This document shows positions 1-7,129 of a stretch of 10,878 nucleotides of DNA, one piece after another (within the stretch, counting starts at the first letter, position 1; every line of letters starts with the position of its first letter). The DNA is taken from the NCBI GenBank assembly GCA_934646115.1, contig CAKUEM010000053.1, positions 1 through 10,878 of the forward strand, in the 5' to 3' direction. Origin of the DNA: an uncultured Oscillospiraceae bacterium. GTDB lineage: Bacteria > Bacillota > Clostridia > Oscillospirales > JAAYXM01. The translations under genes and the position numbers were made by a program. A model generated the notes under the pieces. That model was not told the DNA's origin. It made no database searches and saw nothing but the letters and a program-made list of their open reading frames with translations.

Positions 1-897
1 GCTAAACACGCGCTGCTTCTCGCTCACCGTGCTGCCGCCCGTTTCGTCATAAATTTTTGTAATTTTCTCCGGGTCGTCCGCCGCGCGCTCGATAAAAATC
101 GTGTTTCTGTTTTTATCCTGCATCGCGATCAGCCAGCCGCTCGTTTTATGAAAGACATACCGGTATTGGTCCTTCGTCGTCAGCACATAGCCCGAGTCGG
201 AAAGCCCCGGCAGATCCTCGATATACTCCAGCCGATGGCGGTTTTGATACGGCGTGAGCGCCGCCGTTTGGAACACGCAGATGCTCCCGTCCGGAAGCTT
301 TGCCGTCACGCCGCCGGTCAGGTTGCCGTACACCCGGCCCTGAAACCCGAAGGTCCACTTATTTCCGAACGGTCCGCCGTCCTCCGCGTTGGAATTAAAC
401 GTTCTGCTGATATTTAAATTGAACCCCGGCGACGGCATGCTTTTATCGATCTCAGTGGTGGAAAAATTGTTTGTGATTGGGTTAAGTCCCTCTTCCCCGA
501 AATGCATTTCGCTCAGCACCTGATCGACCGTGCCGCTGCTCGCCGCCACGCTCGCCTGCGCCGGGGCGGCGCTTGCCGTGTCGTTCCCGATTAGCGCTTC
601 GATCGGCTCTGCCGCAAGCCGCGGCGGCTCATCCTCTGAAAAAAGCGTTTCAAAAAAGCTCCATGCACGGGCGAGCAGTCCGCCCTCCTGCTTTTTCGCA
701 TACGCCTCGGCGGTCATGACCGTCCCGCTCTCATGGACGTTCGGGCGGTATACCCGCTCTGTCACCTCTTTCGGCTGAATATGCCGGTTCTCCGGCGGAT
801 CCATCGCCAGCGCGCGGGCAGCCGGAAGCAGCGCGCCGGAAGCAAATAACATACCAACAAGCAGCAAGCTGATGATTTTTTCATACTTTTTATGCAT
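1..897 (-). CDS. Secreted RHS/YD-repeat protein, N-terminal part (WapA-like, DUF6531-type)
   Basis: This reading frame starts at ATG 897 and stays open for 299 codons to the left edge, so the 3' end is missing. Residues 1-31 form a signal peptide: KK near the start, a hydrophobic core LLLVGMLFASGALL, and a likely cleavage after ARALA. Residues 32-135 are a low-complexity Ala/Glu-rich linker. Residues 138-190 match the start of the RHS/DUF6531 region: NPITNNFSTTEIDKSMP, then FNLNISRTFNS, then GPFGNKWTFGF. Residues 200-290 continue with YD-like strands (LPDGS, YRYVFHKTSGWLIAMQDKNRNT, KITKIYDETGG). Proteins of this family form a beta-cage shell and often end in a variable toxin domain, as in Bacillus WapA; the toxin end is off the window. 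The gene lies 30 bases downstream of the S8 protease gene on the same strand, so the two are probably co-transcribed. ATG 903 is in frame but abuts the G-rich ribosome-binding site, so 897 is preferred. Confidence 0.85.
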   Translation of the reverse strand, partial: MHKKYEKIISLLLVGMLFASGALLPAARALAMDPPENRHIQPKEVTERVYRPNVHESGTVMTAEAYAKKQEGGLLARAWSFFETLFSEDEPPRLAAEPIEALIGNDTASAAPAQASVAASSGTVDQVLSEMHFGEEGLNPITNNFSTTEIDKSMPSPGFNLNISRTFNSNAEDGGPFGNKWTFGFQGRVYGNLTGGVTAKLPDGSICVFQTAALTPYQNRHRLEYIEDLPGLSDSGYVLTTKDQYRYVFHKTSGWLIAMQDKNRNTIFIERAADDPEKITKIYDETGGSTVSEKQRVFS

Positions 898-903
898 GAG
901 CAT

Positions 904-909
904 CCCCCC
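904..909 (-). promoter_or_regulatory. G-rich ribosome-binding site of the RHS gene
   Basis: Read on the minus strand, a run of six G lies six bases before ATG 897. It is not a canonical AGGAGG, but the spacing is right. It favours ATG 897 over the in-frame ATG at 903, which immediately follows the G run. No promoter or terminator is evident in the 30-base gap after the protease stop, which supports translation from a shared mRNA. Confidence 0.5.
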
Positions 910-927
910 ATCATAGCCCCTGTGTAT

Positions 928-3900
928 TTAATTTTCTACCGACGGCTCAAGAAGCGCCGGACCTGTGACCTTCGCCTTCAGCTTGATCGTGTTCACCACG
1001 CCGGACCAGGTCGTTCCGCTCGCGACCGTTTTCGTTGTTTTAAATTGAATTACGCCGGGCGCAAGCCGGGTGATCACAACATCCGTGTCCGGAACGGCAT
1101 ACGGCGCGGCAGAGTTCTCCGTGACCGGTGTGGCGGATGCGCCGCACGCGGTAATAAGTTCAAACAGCTCCGCCGGATATTTGAGCGTATACTCCACAGC
1201 GGAAAAGTCCGCCATATCCGCCGACCGCATAGACACCGCATAGACCTTGCCCGCAACCACCTGCAGCGTCGTCGCCGCGCTGCCCGCGCCGCCCGGTAGC
1301 ACCGACAGCTCAAATGTGCCGACCGTCGGCGAAACCATAACGTAATATTCCCTCGGCTCAAGCGAGATCGTGCTGCTGCCCTGCCCGTAAATCATCCACA
1401 TGTCGTCCACCACATGAATCGACGACTGCACGCCGGACAGCTGCACATGATATTCCCCCGCGGTTTTTATCCAGAACCGATAATACAGCGTAACGTTCGG
1501 ACTTGTGACCTGCTGGGTCACGCTGTTGCCGACCGTAAGATACGTCGCACTTTCCAGCGAAGTGGGGTAGCACCAGGCGGATAGCGCCGCCGGGCTGGAT
1601 ACGCCGATCCGTGTTCCGTTTCCGAGCTGTCCCGATGCATTCGCGCCCCATGCAAACGCGGCGTTTTCGCCTGCGGCGAAGCTGTTTTGGAACCCGGCAT
1701 GGATCACGCTGACCGCATCGCTGAACACAACTTGTCCCGGCAGCGACCGCGCGGTCGTTGTTCCATCGCCGAGCTGTCCGCTCTCGTTCGCGCCCCATGC
1801 CCAGACTGTGCCGTCATTTTTAAGCGCCATACTGTGGCTGCTTCCCGCCGAGATTGCCGTAACGCCCTCCAGTCCGGAAATTGAAGCAGGAAGCGGGCGA
1901 TTTGTCGTTGTTCCATCGCCGAGCTGCCCGCTCTCGTTCGCGCCCCATGCCCAGACCGTGCCGTCATTTTTAAGCGCAAGATTATGATCGCCCCGGCAGG
2001 AGATCGCGATGATGTCTGAAAGCCCGCTCACGCAAACCGGGGTCTGCGTAGTGATTCCGGTGCCGTCGCCCAGCTGCCCTTTCGCGTTCGCGCCCCATGC
2101 CCAAACTGTGCCGTTTTCCAAAAGCGCTAATTGATGCGACTTCCCGGCGGAGATCGCGACCACATCAGAAAGCCCCGCGACCTGCGACGGCGTATCTAGC
2201 ACCGGCGACCAGCTCCAGACCGTGCCGTCCTGCTTGCGCGCGAGCGCAATGCTCTCGCCCGCGGAAATTTCGGCGATCTCCGTCAGCCCGTTGACCTGTG
2301 TGGGGCTGGTGAGTACAAGTTTCCCCTGCTCATACACCGTACCATCCTGCTTGCACACAATGGTATAGCCGTCATGCGCGCTGACCTGCGCCACCCCGCT
2401 CATAGTCAAAACCGGGCTGGAGCGCTGGCTTTCCATTCCGTTGATTTGATACCGCATGTTGTCGCCCGTTCCCCAAACCGTGTGGTTTGACATAAGGATC
2501 ATGGTATGGTCGCTGCCCGCCGCAAAGGCGAGCGTCCGATACGCATCCTGCGTTGCGCTGATCGCAAGCGTATAGTCGCCCGGCGCCTGCCCCTGGATGA
2601 TCAGATAATAATCGCCCGGCGCAAGCTCCTGCTTCGTCTCGTAAAACGCCGTTCCGCGCTGCTTTTTATCCGCCGTGCACAGCGTTGCGGTGATCCCGGC
2701 GCTCTCTATGCGGATGCGGTATATCTGCTTTTCTGAAATCGTAAACTGAATACAGGTGTGCAGCGCATCTGCCGTCAGCGCGCCGGAATACTGCGTATTC
2801 GCTCCGATTCGAACCGGGTTGGCGAGAAGATCCGCCGGAAACCAGTGCAAAACCTGTATCACGCTGGAACGCTTGACCTTCGTTCCGTCGCACAGCTGTC
2901 CGGACGTATTCGCGCCCCAAGCGTAAATGCATCCATCGTTTCGAAGCGCCAGATTGCTGTTCTCGCCCGCGCTCAGCGAAACAATGCCCGCCAGACCGCT
3001 CACCTGAACCGGCGTGCTCTGCGCGCTGTCCAGCCCGTTGCCCAGCTGCCCTGCATAAGCGCCGCCCCACGTCCAAACCGAGCCGTCCAGCTTGCTTGCC
3101 ACGCTATGACCGCGCCCGGCGGTAATAGCGATCGCATCGGTAAGCCCCGATACCTGAACCGGCGAATGCCGCCCGGTCGTTGTCCCATCGCCAAGCTGCC
3201 CATATGTGTTGTCGCCCCACGCCCAGACTGTGCCATCGCTTTTGCGCGCAAGGCAGTGATAAACCCCGGCGGAAATATCCGACACGCCGGATAAGCCCGG
3301 AACTTTTTTCGGGGTGCTTTGATGCGCCGTCGTTCCGTCGCCCAGCTGCCCGAACGTGTTGTCGCCCCATGCCCAGACTGTGCCATCGCTTTGCAGCGCA
3401 AGGCATCCGGAGCCTGCGGCCGAGATCGCGACAATATGGGCAAGCCCGACCACCTGGCTGGGCGCGTTGCGGTTGGTATTTGTTCCGTCGCCCAATTCTC
3501 CGTAATAATTATAGCCCCAGGTCCAGACTGTGCCGTCGCTTTTCAGCGCCATCGTGTGCCGCAGTCCGGCGGACACCTGCGTGACCCCGAGCAGCCCGCG
3601 CACCTGCACCGGGGCGGAACGCGCCGTTGTGGTAAGATCGCCCAGCTGACCATATTGATTGTCGCCCCAGGCCCAAACCGTGCCGTCCTCGCGCACGGCC
3701 GCGCCGTGATATCCGCCCGCGGCAACGGAAACGATATGCTCCAGCCCATCGATCTGCACCGGCTCCGCCCGCTCGTCGTCGGATACGCCGATGCCCAGCT
3801 GCTTGCTTCCATTGTCGCCCCACGCGCGCAGCGTTCCGTCATCCTTCAGCGCAAGCGCAAACTCGCTTCCCATCACAAGCCGCTGCACGCGCGCCTCGTT

Positions 3901-6813
3901 CATCATGGTATGAATGGAAACCGCATACCGCCCGGGGTCATTGCTCGAAAGCCTGAGGTAATACTCGCCCGCCGCAAGCTGCGCGGTGATGCGCCCCTCG
4001 CGGTTACTGACCATTTCGCCTATTTTCTCGCGCTGCGCATGATACAGCGCGGCGGCAATGCTCGCGCCGTTGACATGGATCAAATATGTCCCCGCCTCGC
4101 TGATCGTGAAGCGCAGATAATCGTCCACATACGGTCGGTCGATCGTGCCGACATACCGGGTGGCGGGGTCGATTTTCCACGCCATATCAAAGGATTCGCA
4201 ATGGTAATTGATCCCTGCTGATACGGGAATGTCGGAGTCTGCAACCGTTCCGTTGCCGAGCTGCCCATGCGTGTTTTTGCCGAGCGTCCAGATCGTTCCG
4301 TCCTGCCGCAAAATCACCGAATGCGACTCGCCGACCGCGACGTCCGCCGCCTCCGCCATCACAAACATCGGGATCCCCGCCTCAAACTCCGCGTCGGCGC
4401 TGCCCGCGCTTAAATCCAAATAATATCCATAATACGGGCGCACGCCAAGCTGCCCGGAGGCATTGCTGCCCCAGCCCACCACGTTTCCGTTCGGGGCGAT
4501 CGCAAGGCAATGCTGCGCGCAGGCGCCCTTTGCAATTTTTATGGCATTGGTGCTGCATCCGCCGGGGACCAGCCGCTCCGCCGCTACCTCCCACTCGCCG
4601 TTCCAATTCTGCGAGACCAGGTTGATATCGCCGAGCTGGTAGCTCAAATTATCGCCCCAGGTTTTTACAGAATGCGCCTGATCGACCACCATACTGTGCG
4701 AAAGCCCCGCCGCCATGCCGGACCATTCCGCCGCACTAAACGTCATAACCTGCAGCGCCACAGACGAATCGATCTTATCGCCAATGCCCAGCTGCCCGGA
4801 GCTATTGCCGCCCCATGACCATAGCGCTCCGTTTTTATAAGCGAGGCAATGCGTGCCGCCCGCGGCGATCTCGCTCGCGGTGGAAATGCCGTCCGGCGCG
4901 ATGAATGTCGCCGAATACGGCGCGCCATACATGATCTGCCCCAGCTGGTCATGGCTGTTGTCGCCGCACAGATACAGGCTGCGGTCGTTTCCGGCAAGAA
5001 GCATGGTAAATTCGCTGCCCGCCGCGATTTTCTCTGCGCCCGTGGCATATACCTGCACCGGGAACAGCGAATACTCTGTGTTGCCCGTCCCGAGCTGCCC
5101 GCGGGAATTCGCGCCCCACGCCCAGACCGTGCCGTCGCTTTTGCGCGCGAGCGCATGCTGCGCGCCCGCCGCGATTTCAACCACATCATTCAGCCCGATC
5201 ACCCGCACGGGATTTGCCTGATTCAGCGTGCTTCCGTTGCCCAGCTGCCCATATGTATTTTCGCCCCACGCCCAGACCGTGCCGTTTCCCAAAAGCGCCA
5301 GCGAGAAATTTGCGCCCGCCGCTACCGCGACCGGCTCTGCGCTTGAAAACAGCTGCAGCTGCTCCTCCGGCGTTGGGTCATACCCCGCCACGTCAAAATC
5401 ATCCGCCGGATCTTTCTGCGTGATCCCCGTTGCCGCCACGTTGCGCAGCGCATGATCCAAGTGAATATGCCGCCCGCCGGACACTTTATTTTGCAGGTTG
5501 GAAAACCGCTCGGCGGTCGTGAGCAGCCTTGTTTTCAGCTGCGCGGCGGTCATGTTTGCGTTTCGGCTTGCGACCGCCATCGCAACGCCCGATACATACG
5601 CCGCCGCCATCGACGTGCCGGACATCCGACCCGTTTGATTCTCCGGAAATGCGCTCAGCACATTCCGCCCGCACGCGGCGAGATCGACCCGCTCTGTGCT
5701 GTAATTTGAGAAATACGAAAAGCCCCCATCCGCATTGCTGGAGGATACGCTGATACTATTTGGAAGATCAAAGCATGCGGGATAAATAGGCGTTTCGCCC
5801 AAATCCATGCGGTGATTCCCTGCCGCGGTCACAAAAAGCGCATCGGAATTCCGCATCGCCTCAAGCAGCGCCGGGTTCTCCTGCGTGCCGCCAAAGCTCA
5901 TGTTGATAACCCGCGCGCCCGCCGCCCCGGCAAATTCGATCGCCTCGATCACGTCGCTCGTGTAGGCAGCGCCGTTATCAAATACCTTGCAGCTCATGAG
6001 CTGCAGCGGCACGTTCTCGCTCTGCGCGACCTGCGCAAGAATGCCGGAAATATGCGTTCCATGCGCATAAGCCTGCGGCAAGGACGCATCATACACCTGC
6101 CCGTTTCCCTGCACGAAATTCCAGCCATGCGCGCGGTCATTACCGGTCCATAAATAATTCTTGATCTGGTCATGCGTGATGTCTGCCCCGGTATCGATCA
6201 CCGCAACGATCACAGCGCCGCGCGGCTCGACCGTTATGTCCTCGCTGCGCATCTCTCCTGACGAGGTCGGCGCATCCTCTTCCGCATCCTCGTTCGATGG
6301 CTCCGGCGCATCCTCTTCCGGAACGTCCTCCTCGGGCAACTCCGGCGCGTCCTCTTCCAGAACGTCCTCCTCGTTCGATAACTCCGGCGCGTCCTCTTCC
6401 GGAACGTCCTCCTCGGGCGACTCCTGCACCGCAAGCTCCACCGCAGCCGGACTCAGCTTAAAATCCGGCTGAATATATTCAATCGCGTCCACCATGCCCG
6501 CCTCGCGCAGCTCTTCTGCAAGCTCCTCTTGCGATAGCGGCTGATCCAGCACAAGCAGCTCCAGCTTTTGTGCCTTCACCCCGCGGCCGCCGTTTACGTC
6601 CTTCTGATCTTTGATTTTCTCCCCCAGCTTTGCCGACGCTTCGCCGGAAGAAGACTTATATTTGATTAAATAGCGGTCGGTTTTTTCCTGCTGTGTGGTT
6701 TCGGTCATGCCGCGATACGGACCGGGCTGCTCCTCCGCAAATGCATAGCCCAGCATGCCGAATAACACAGTGCATGTTAAAAGAATGCTCATGGTCCGCT
6801 TCTTTGTTTCCAC
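928..6813 (-). CDS. Secreted S8 (subtilisin-like) protease with three seven-repeat RCC1 blocks
   Basis: This is a giant extracellular protein of about 1961 residues. Domains in order: signal peptide 1-26 (cleavage after YAFA); I9-like propeptide about 45-120 (DRYLIKYK to EYIQPDFKLS); acidic Glu/Asp/Pro linker 133-182; S8 catalytic domain about 195-460; RCC1 block A about 492-868; PPC-like sandwich 869-970; block B 971-1321; PPC-like 1322-1422; block C 1423-1743; PPC-like 1745-1838; and a C-terminal cohesin-like domain 1841-1961. The catalytic residues are all present: Asp207 (VIDTG), His251 (HGTH), oxyanion Asn333 (AAGN) and Ser401 (GTSMA). An active protease with an inhibitory propeptide is therefore expected. 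There is no LPXTG, SLH or C-terminal membrane anchor. The start is GTG 6813, 11 bases after AGGAGG. GTG 6822 in the same frame is only two bases from it, and ATG 6792 is too far. The function is unknown. RCC1 propellers and PPC domains suggest binding of a surface or substrate. Co-transcription with the RHS gene suggests processing or presentation of that protein, which is inference. Confidence 0.93.
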   Translation of the reverse strand: METKKRTMSILLTCTVLFGMLGYAFAEEQPGPYRGMTETTQQEKTDRYLIKYKSSSGEASAKLGEKIKDQKDVNGGRGVKAQKLELLVLDQPLSQEELAEELREAGMVDAIEYIQPDFKLSPAAVELAVQESPEEDVPEEDAPELSNEEDVLEEDAPELPEEDVPEEDAPEPSNEDAEEDAPTSSGEMRSEDITVEPRGAVIVAVIDTGADITHDQIKNYLWTGNDRAHGWNFVQGNGQVYDASLPQAYAHGTHISGILAQVAQSENVPLQLMSCKVFDNGAAYTSDVIEAIEFAGAAGARVINMSFGGTQENPALLEAMRNSDALFVTAAGNHRMDLGETPIYPACFDLPNSISVSSSNADGGFSYFSNYSTERVDLAACGRNVLSAFPENQTGRMSGTSMAAAYVSGVAMAVASRNANMTAAQLKTRLLTTAERFSNLQNKVSGGRHIHLDHALRNVAATGITQKDPADDFDVAGYDPTPEEQLQLFSSAEPVAVAAGANFSLALLGNGTVWAWGENTYGQLGNGSTLNQANPVRVIGLNDVVEIAAGAQHALARKSDGTVWAWGANSRGQLGTGNTEYSLFPVQVYATGAEKIAAGSEFTMLLAGNDRSLYLCGDNSHDQLGQIMYGAPYSATFIAPDGISTASEIAAGGTHCLAYKNGALWSWGGNSSGQLGIGDKIDSSVALQVMTFSAAEWSGMAAGLSHSMVVDQAHSVKTWGDNLSYQLGDINLVSQNWNGEWEVAAERLVPGGCSTNAIKIAKGACAQHCLAIAPNGNVVGWGSNASGQLGVRPYYGYYLDLSAGSADAEFEAGIPMFVMAEAADVAVGESHSVILRQDGTIWTLGKNTHGQLGNGTVADSDIPVSAGINYHCESFDMAWKIDPATRYVGTIDRPYVDDYLRFTISEAGTYLIHVNGASIAAALYHAQREKIGEMVSNREGRITAQLAAGEYYLRLSSNDPGRYAVSIHTMMNEARVQRLVMGSEFALALKDDGTLRAWGDNGSKQLGIGVSDDERAEPVQIDGLEHIVSVAAGGYHGAAVREDGTVWAWGDNQYGQLGDLTTTARSAPVQVRGLLGVTQVSAGLRHTMALKSDGTVWTWGYNYYGELGDGTNTNRNAPSQVVGLAHIVAISAAGSGCLALQSDGTVWAWGDNTFGQLGDGTTAHQSTPKKVPGLSGVSDISAGVYHCLARKSDGTVWAWGDNTYGQLGDGTTTGRHSPVQVSGLTDAIAITAGRGHSVASKLDGSVWTWGGAYAGQLGNGLDSAQSTPVQVSGLAGIVSLSAGENSNLALRNDGCIYAWGANTSGQLCDGTKVKRSSVIQVLHWFPADLLANPVRIGANTQYSGALTADALHTCIQFTISEKQIYRIRIESAGITATLCTADKKQRGTAFYETKQELAPGDYYLIIQGQAPGDYTLAISATQDAYRTLAFAAGSDHTMILMSNHTVWGTGDNMRYQINGMESQRSSPVLTMSGVAQVSAHDGYTIVCKQDGTVYEQGKLVLTSPTQVNGLTEIAEISAGESIALARKQDGTVWSWSPVLDTPSQVAGLSDVVAISAGKSHQLALLENGTVWAWGANAKGQLGDGTGITTQTPVCVSGLSDIIAISCRGDHNLALKNDGTVWAWGANESGQLGDGTTTNRPLPASISGLEGVTAISAGSSHSMALKNDGTVWAWGANESGQLGDGTTTARSLPGQVVFSDAVSVIHAGFQNSFAAGENAAFAWGANASGQLGNGTRIGVSSPAALSAWCYPTSLESATYLTVGNSVTQQVTSPNVTLYYRFWIKTAGEYHVQLSGVQSSIHVVDDMWMIYGQGSSTISLEPREYYVMVSPTVGTFELSVLPGGAGSAATTLQVVAGKVYAVSMRSADMADFSAVEYTLKYPAELFELITACGASATPVTENSAAPYAVPDTDVVITRLAPGVIQFKTTKTVASGTTWSGVVNTIKLKAKVTGPALLEPSVEN
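1585..2545 (-). repeat. RCC1 block C: seven repeats, three degenerate
   Basis: In reading order the seven units are marked by TVWGTGDNMRYQ, GTVYEQGK, GTVWSWSP, then four canonical WGAN..GQLG units. Units 2 and 3 have lost the WGxNxxGQLG core and are shortened, but they keep the SAG...DGTV framework. The block therefore still adds up to one seven-bladed propeller. It is flanked by PPC-like segments on both sides. Confidence 0.85.
1754..1977 (-). repeat. Two nearly identical adjacent RCC1 units
   Basis: The segments 1754-1827 and 1904-1977 are 150 bases (50 codons) apart. They differ at only two of 74 positions (1777/1927 and 1807/1957), and both differences are silent T/C changes. Both encode the same WGANESGQLGDGTTT core. 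Other repeat pairs in the gene are far more diverged, so this pair reflects a recent unit duplication or gene conversion. Confidence 0.85.
2850..3900 (-). repeat. RCC1 block B: seven repeats
   Basis: Seven units are marked by WGDNGSKQLG, WGDNQYGQLG, WGYNYYGELG, WGDNTFGQLG, WGDNTYGQLG, WGGAYAGQLG and WGANTSGQLC, at a period of about 50 residues. This is the best preserved block. Seven RCC1 units make a closed seven-bladed propeller in RCC1-family structures. The block is bounded by PPC-like sandwiches at about 3903-4196 and 2548-2845. Confidence 0.88.
4210..5340 (-). repeat. RCC1 block A: seven repeats
   Basis: Seven units are marked by WGENTYGQLG, WGANSRGQLG, CGDNSHDQLG, WGGNSSGQLG, WGDNLSYQLG, WGSNASGQLG and LGKNTHGQLG. 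Units 5 and 6 carry long insertions (about 15-20 extra residues) that would form loops on one face of the propeller. Block A follows the catalytic domain directly and is the most diverged of the three. Confidence 0.88.
6268..6417 (-). repeat. In-frame acidic tandem repeat between propeptide and protease domain
   Basis: About 50 codons encode variants of EEDVPEEDAPEL and EEDAPEPSN. At DNA level 6301-6337 and 6382-6418 match at 36 of 37 positions, with a third partial copy starting at 6340. The offsets (39, 42 and 81 bases) are all multiples of three, so slippage would change linker length without breaking the frame. The segment joins the I9-like propeptide to the catalytic domain, where most subtilases have only a short processing site. 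Confidence 0.85.
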
Positions 6814-6824
6814 GCTGCGCACCC

Positions 6825-6830
6825 CCTCCT
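6825..6830 (-). promoter_or_regulatory. AGGAGG ribosome-binding site of the S8 protease gene
   Basis: A perfect AGGAGG followed by GG lies 11 bases before GTG 6813 and two bases before GTG 6822. The spacing decides for GTG 6813 as the start codon. Confidence 0.75.
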
Positions 6831-6996
6831 GTTTTTAATAAAAACCCCCTTAAAAAGCGCAAAGCTCCCATGCAGACCGCATCATGCGCCCTACATGAGA
6901 ACCTTCATCCATGAAAACACCGGCATCACCTGCCCTATAAAATAGTAAGCAGTATTATCCATTTTCCCATTTTTATTCTATTTTTCTACATTTTAT

Positions 6997-7025
6997 ATTA
7001 TACAATACATCCCAACAAAAAGCAA
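6997..7025 (-). promoter_or_regulatory. Sigma-A-type promoter for the protease/RHS operon
   Basis: On the minus strand, TTGCTT (7020-7025) is followed after exactly 17 bases by a perfect TATAAT (6997-7002), in very AT-rich DNA. Transcription would start near 6990 and read left into the S8 protease gene. The -35 matches the consensus at only three of six positions, but the -10 and spacing are ideal. Confidence 0.7.
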
Positions 7026-7087
7026 TATTCCCCCCATTTATTTAGGCTTTAAATGATTGCCCGCGCGGAAAATCAGAACAAATCCCT

Positions 7088-7103
7088 TTTCGCACGTGCG
7101 AAA
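7088..7103. promoter_or_regulatory. Perfect 16-bp palindrome upstream of the recombinase (candidate operator)
   Basis: TTTCGCACGTGCGAAA reads the same on both strands and ends 26 bases before the recombinase start codon. A symmetric site here fits an operator for a dimeric repressor controlling the recombinase. It could also be a binding site for the recombinase itself. No regulator gene is visible nearby. Confidence 0.5.
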
Positions 7104-7115
7104 TGGAAAGAAAAT

Positions 7116-7123
7116 AGGCGGTG
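7116..7123 (+). promoter_or_regulatory. Ribosome-binding site of the recombinase gene
   Basis: AGGCGGTG has one mismatch to AGGAGGTG and lies six bases before ATG 7130. The in-frame GTG at 7121 falls inside this site, so ATG 7130 is the start. Confidence 0.7.
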
Positions 7124-7129
7124 CTTTGC

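Larger units (their letters stand above)
6831..7115. other. Divergent intergenic region between protease and recombinase genes
   Basis: This stretch of about 285 bases separates the two divergent genes. The part at 6940-7030 is strikingly AT-rich compared with its surroundings and holds the leftward promoter (6997-7025). The part nearest the recombinase holds a perfect 16-base palindrome (7088-7103). No convincing rightward -35/-10 pair was found for the recombinase. The protease mRNA would have an untranslated leader of about 175 bases (roughly 6814-6990). No good terminator hairpin was seen in it. Confidence 0.6.

Noticed and set aside
3319..4221. Plus-strand open frame of 300 codons opposite the protease gene, and several others of 100-180 codons between 892 and 6472
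   Set aside because: They are antisense to a clear domain-rich gene. Their products repeat with the RCC1 period and are rich in Arg, Ala and Pro, as expected from the reverse complement of biased GC-rich repeats. No ribosome-binding sites support them.
1585..5340. Regularly spaced repeats that could suggest a CRISPR-like or satellite array
   Set aside because: The period of about 150 bases is the RCC1 unit in one continuous reading frame. Similarity between units is at protein level and there are no spacers.
6850..6912. Possible 20-codon leader frame (MDEGSHVGRMMR...) in the protease mRNA leader
   Set aside because: It has no convincing ribosome-binding site, only GGTG at five bases, and no recognisable feature. 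Chance open frames of this size are common.
6976..7004. Rightward promoter for the recombinase using TATACA at 6999-7004
   Set aside because: The hexamer 17 bases upstream (TTCTAT) does not resemble a -35 element, and the same DNA makes a much better leftward promoter.
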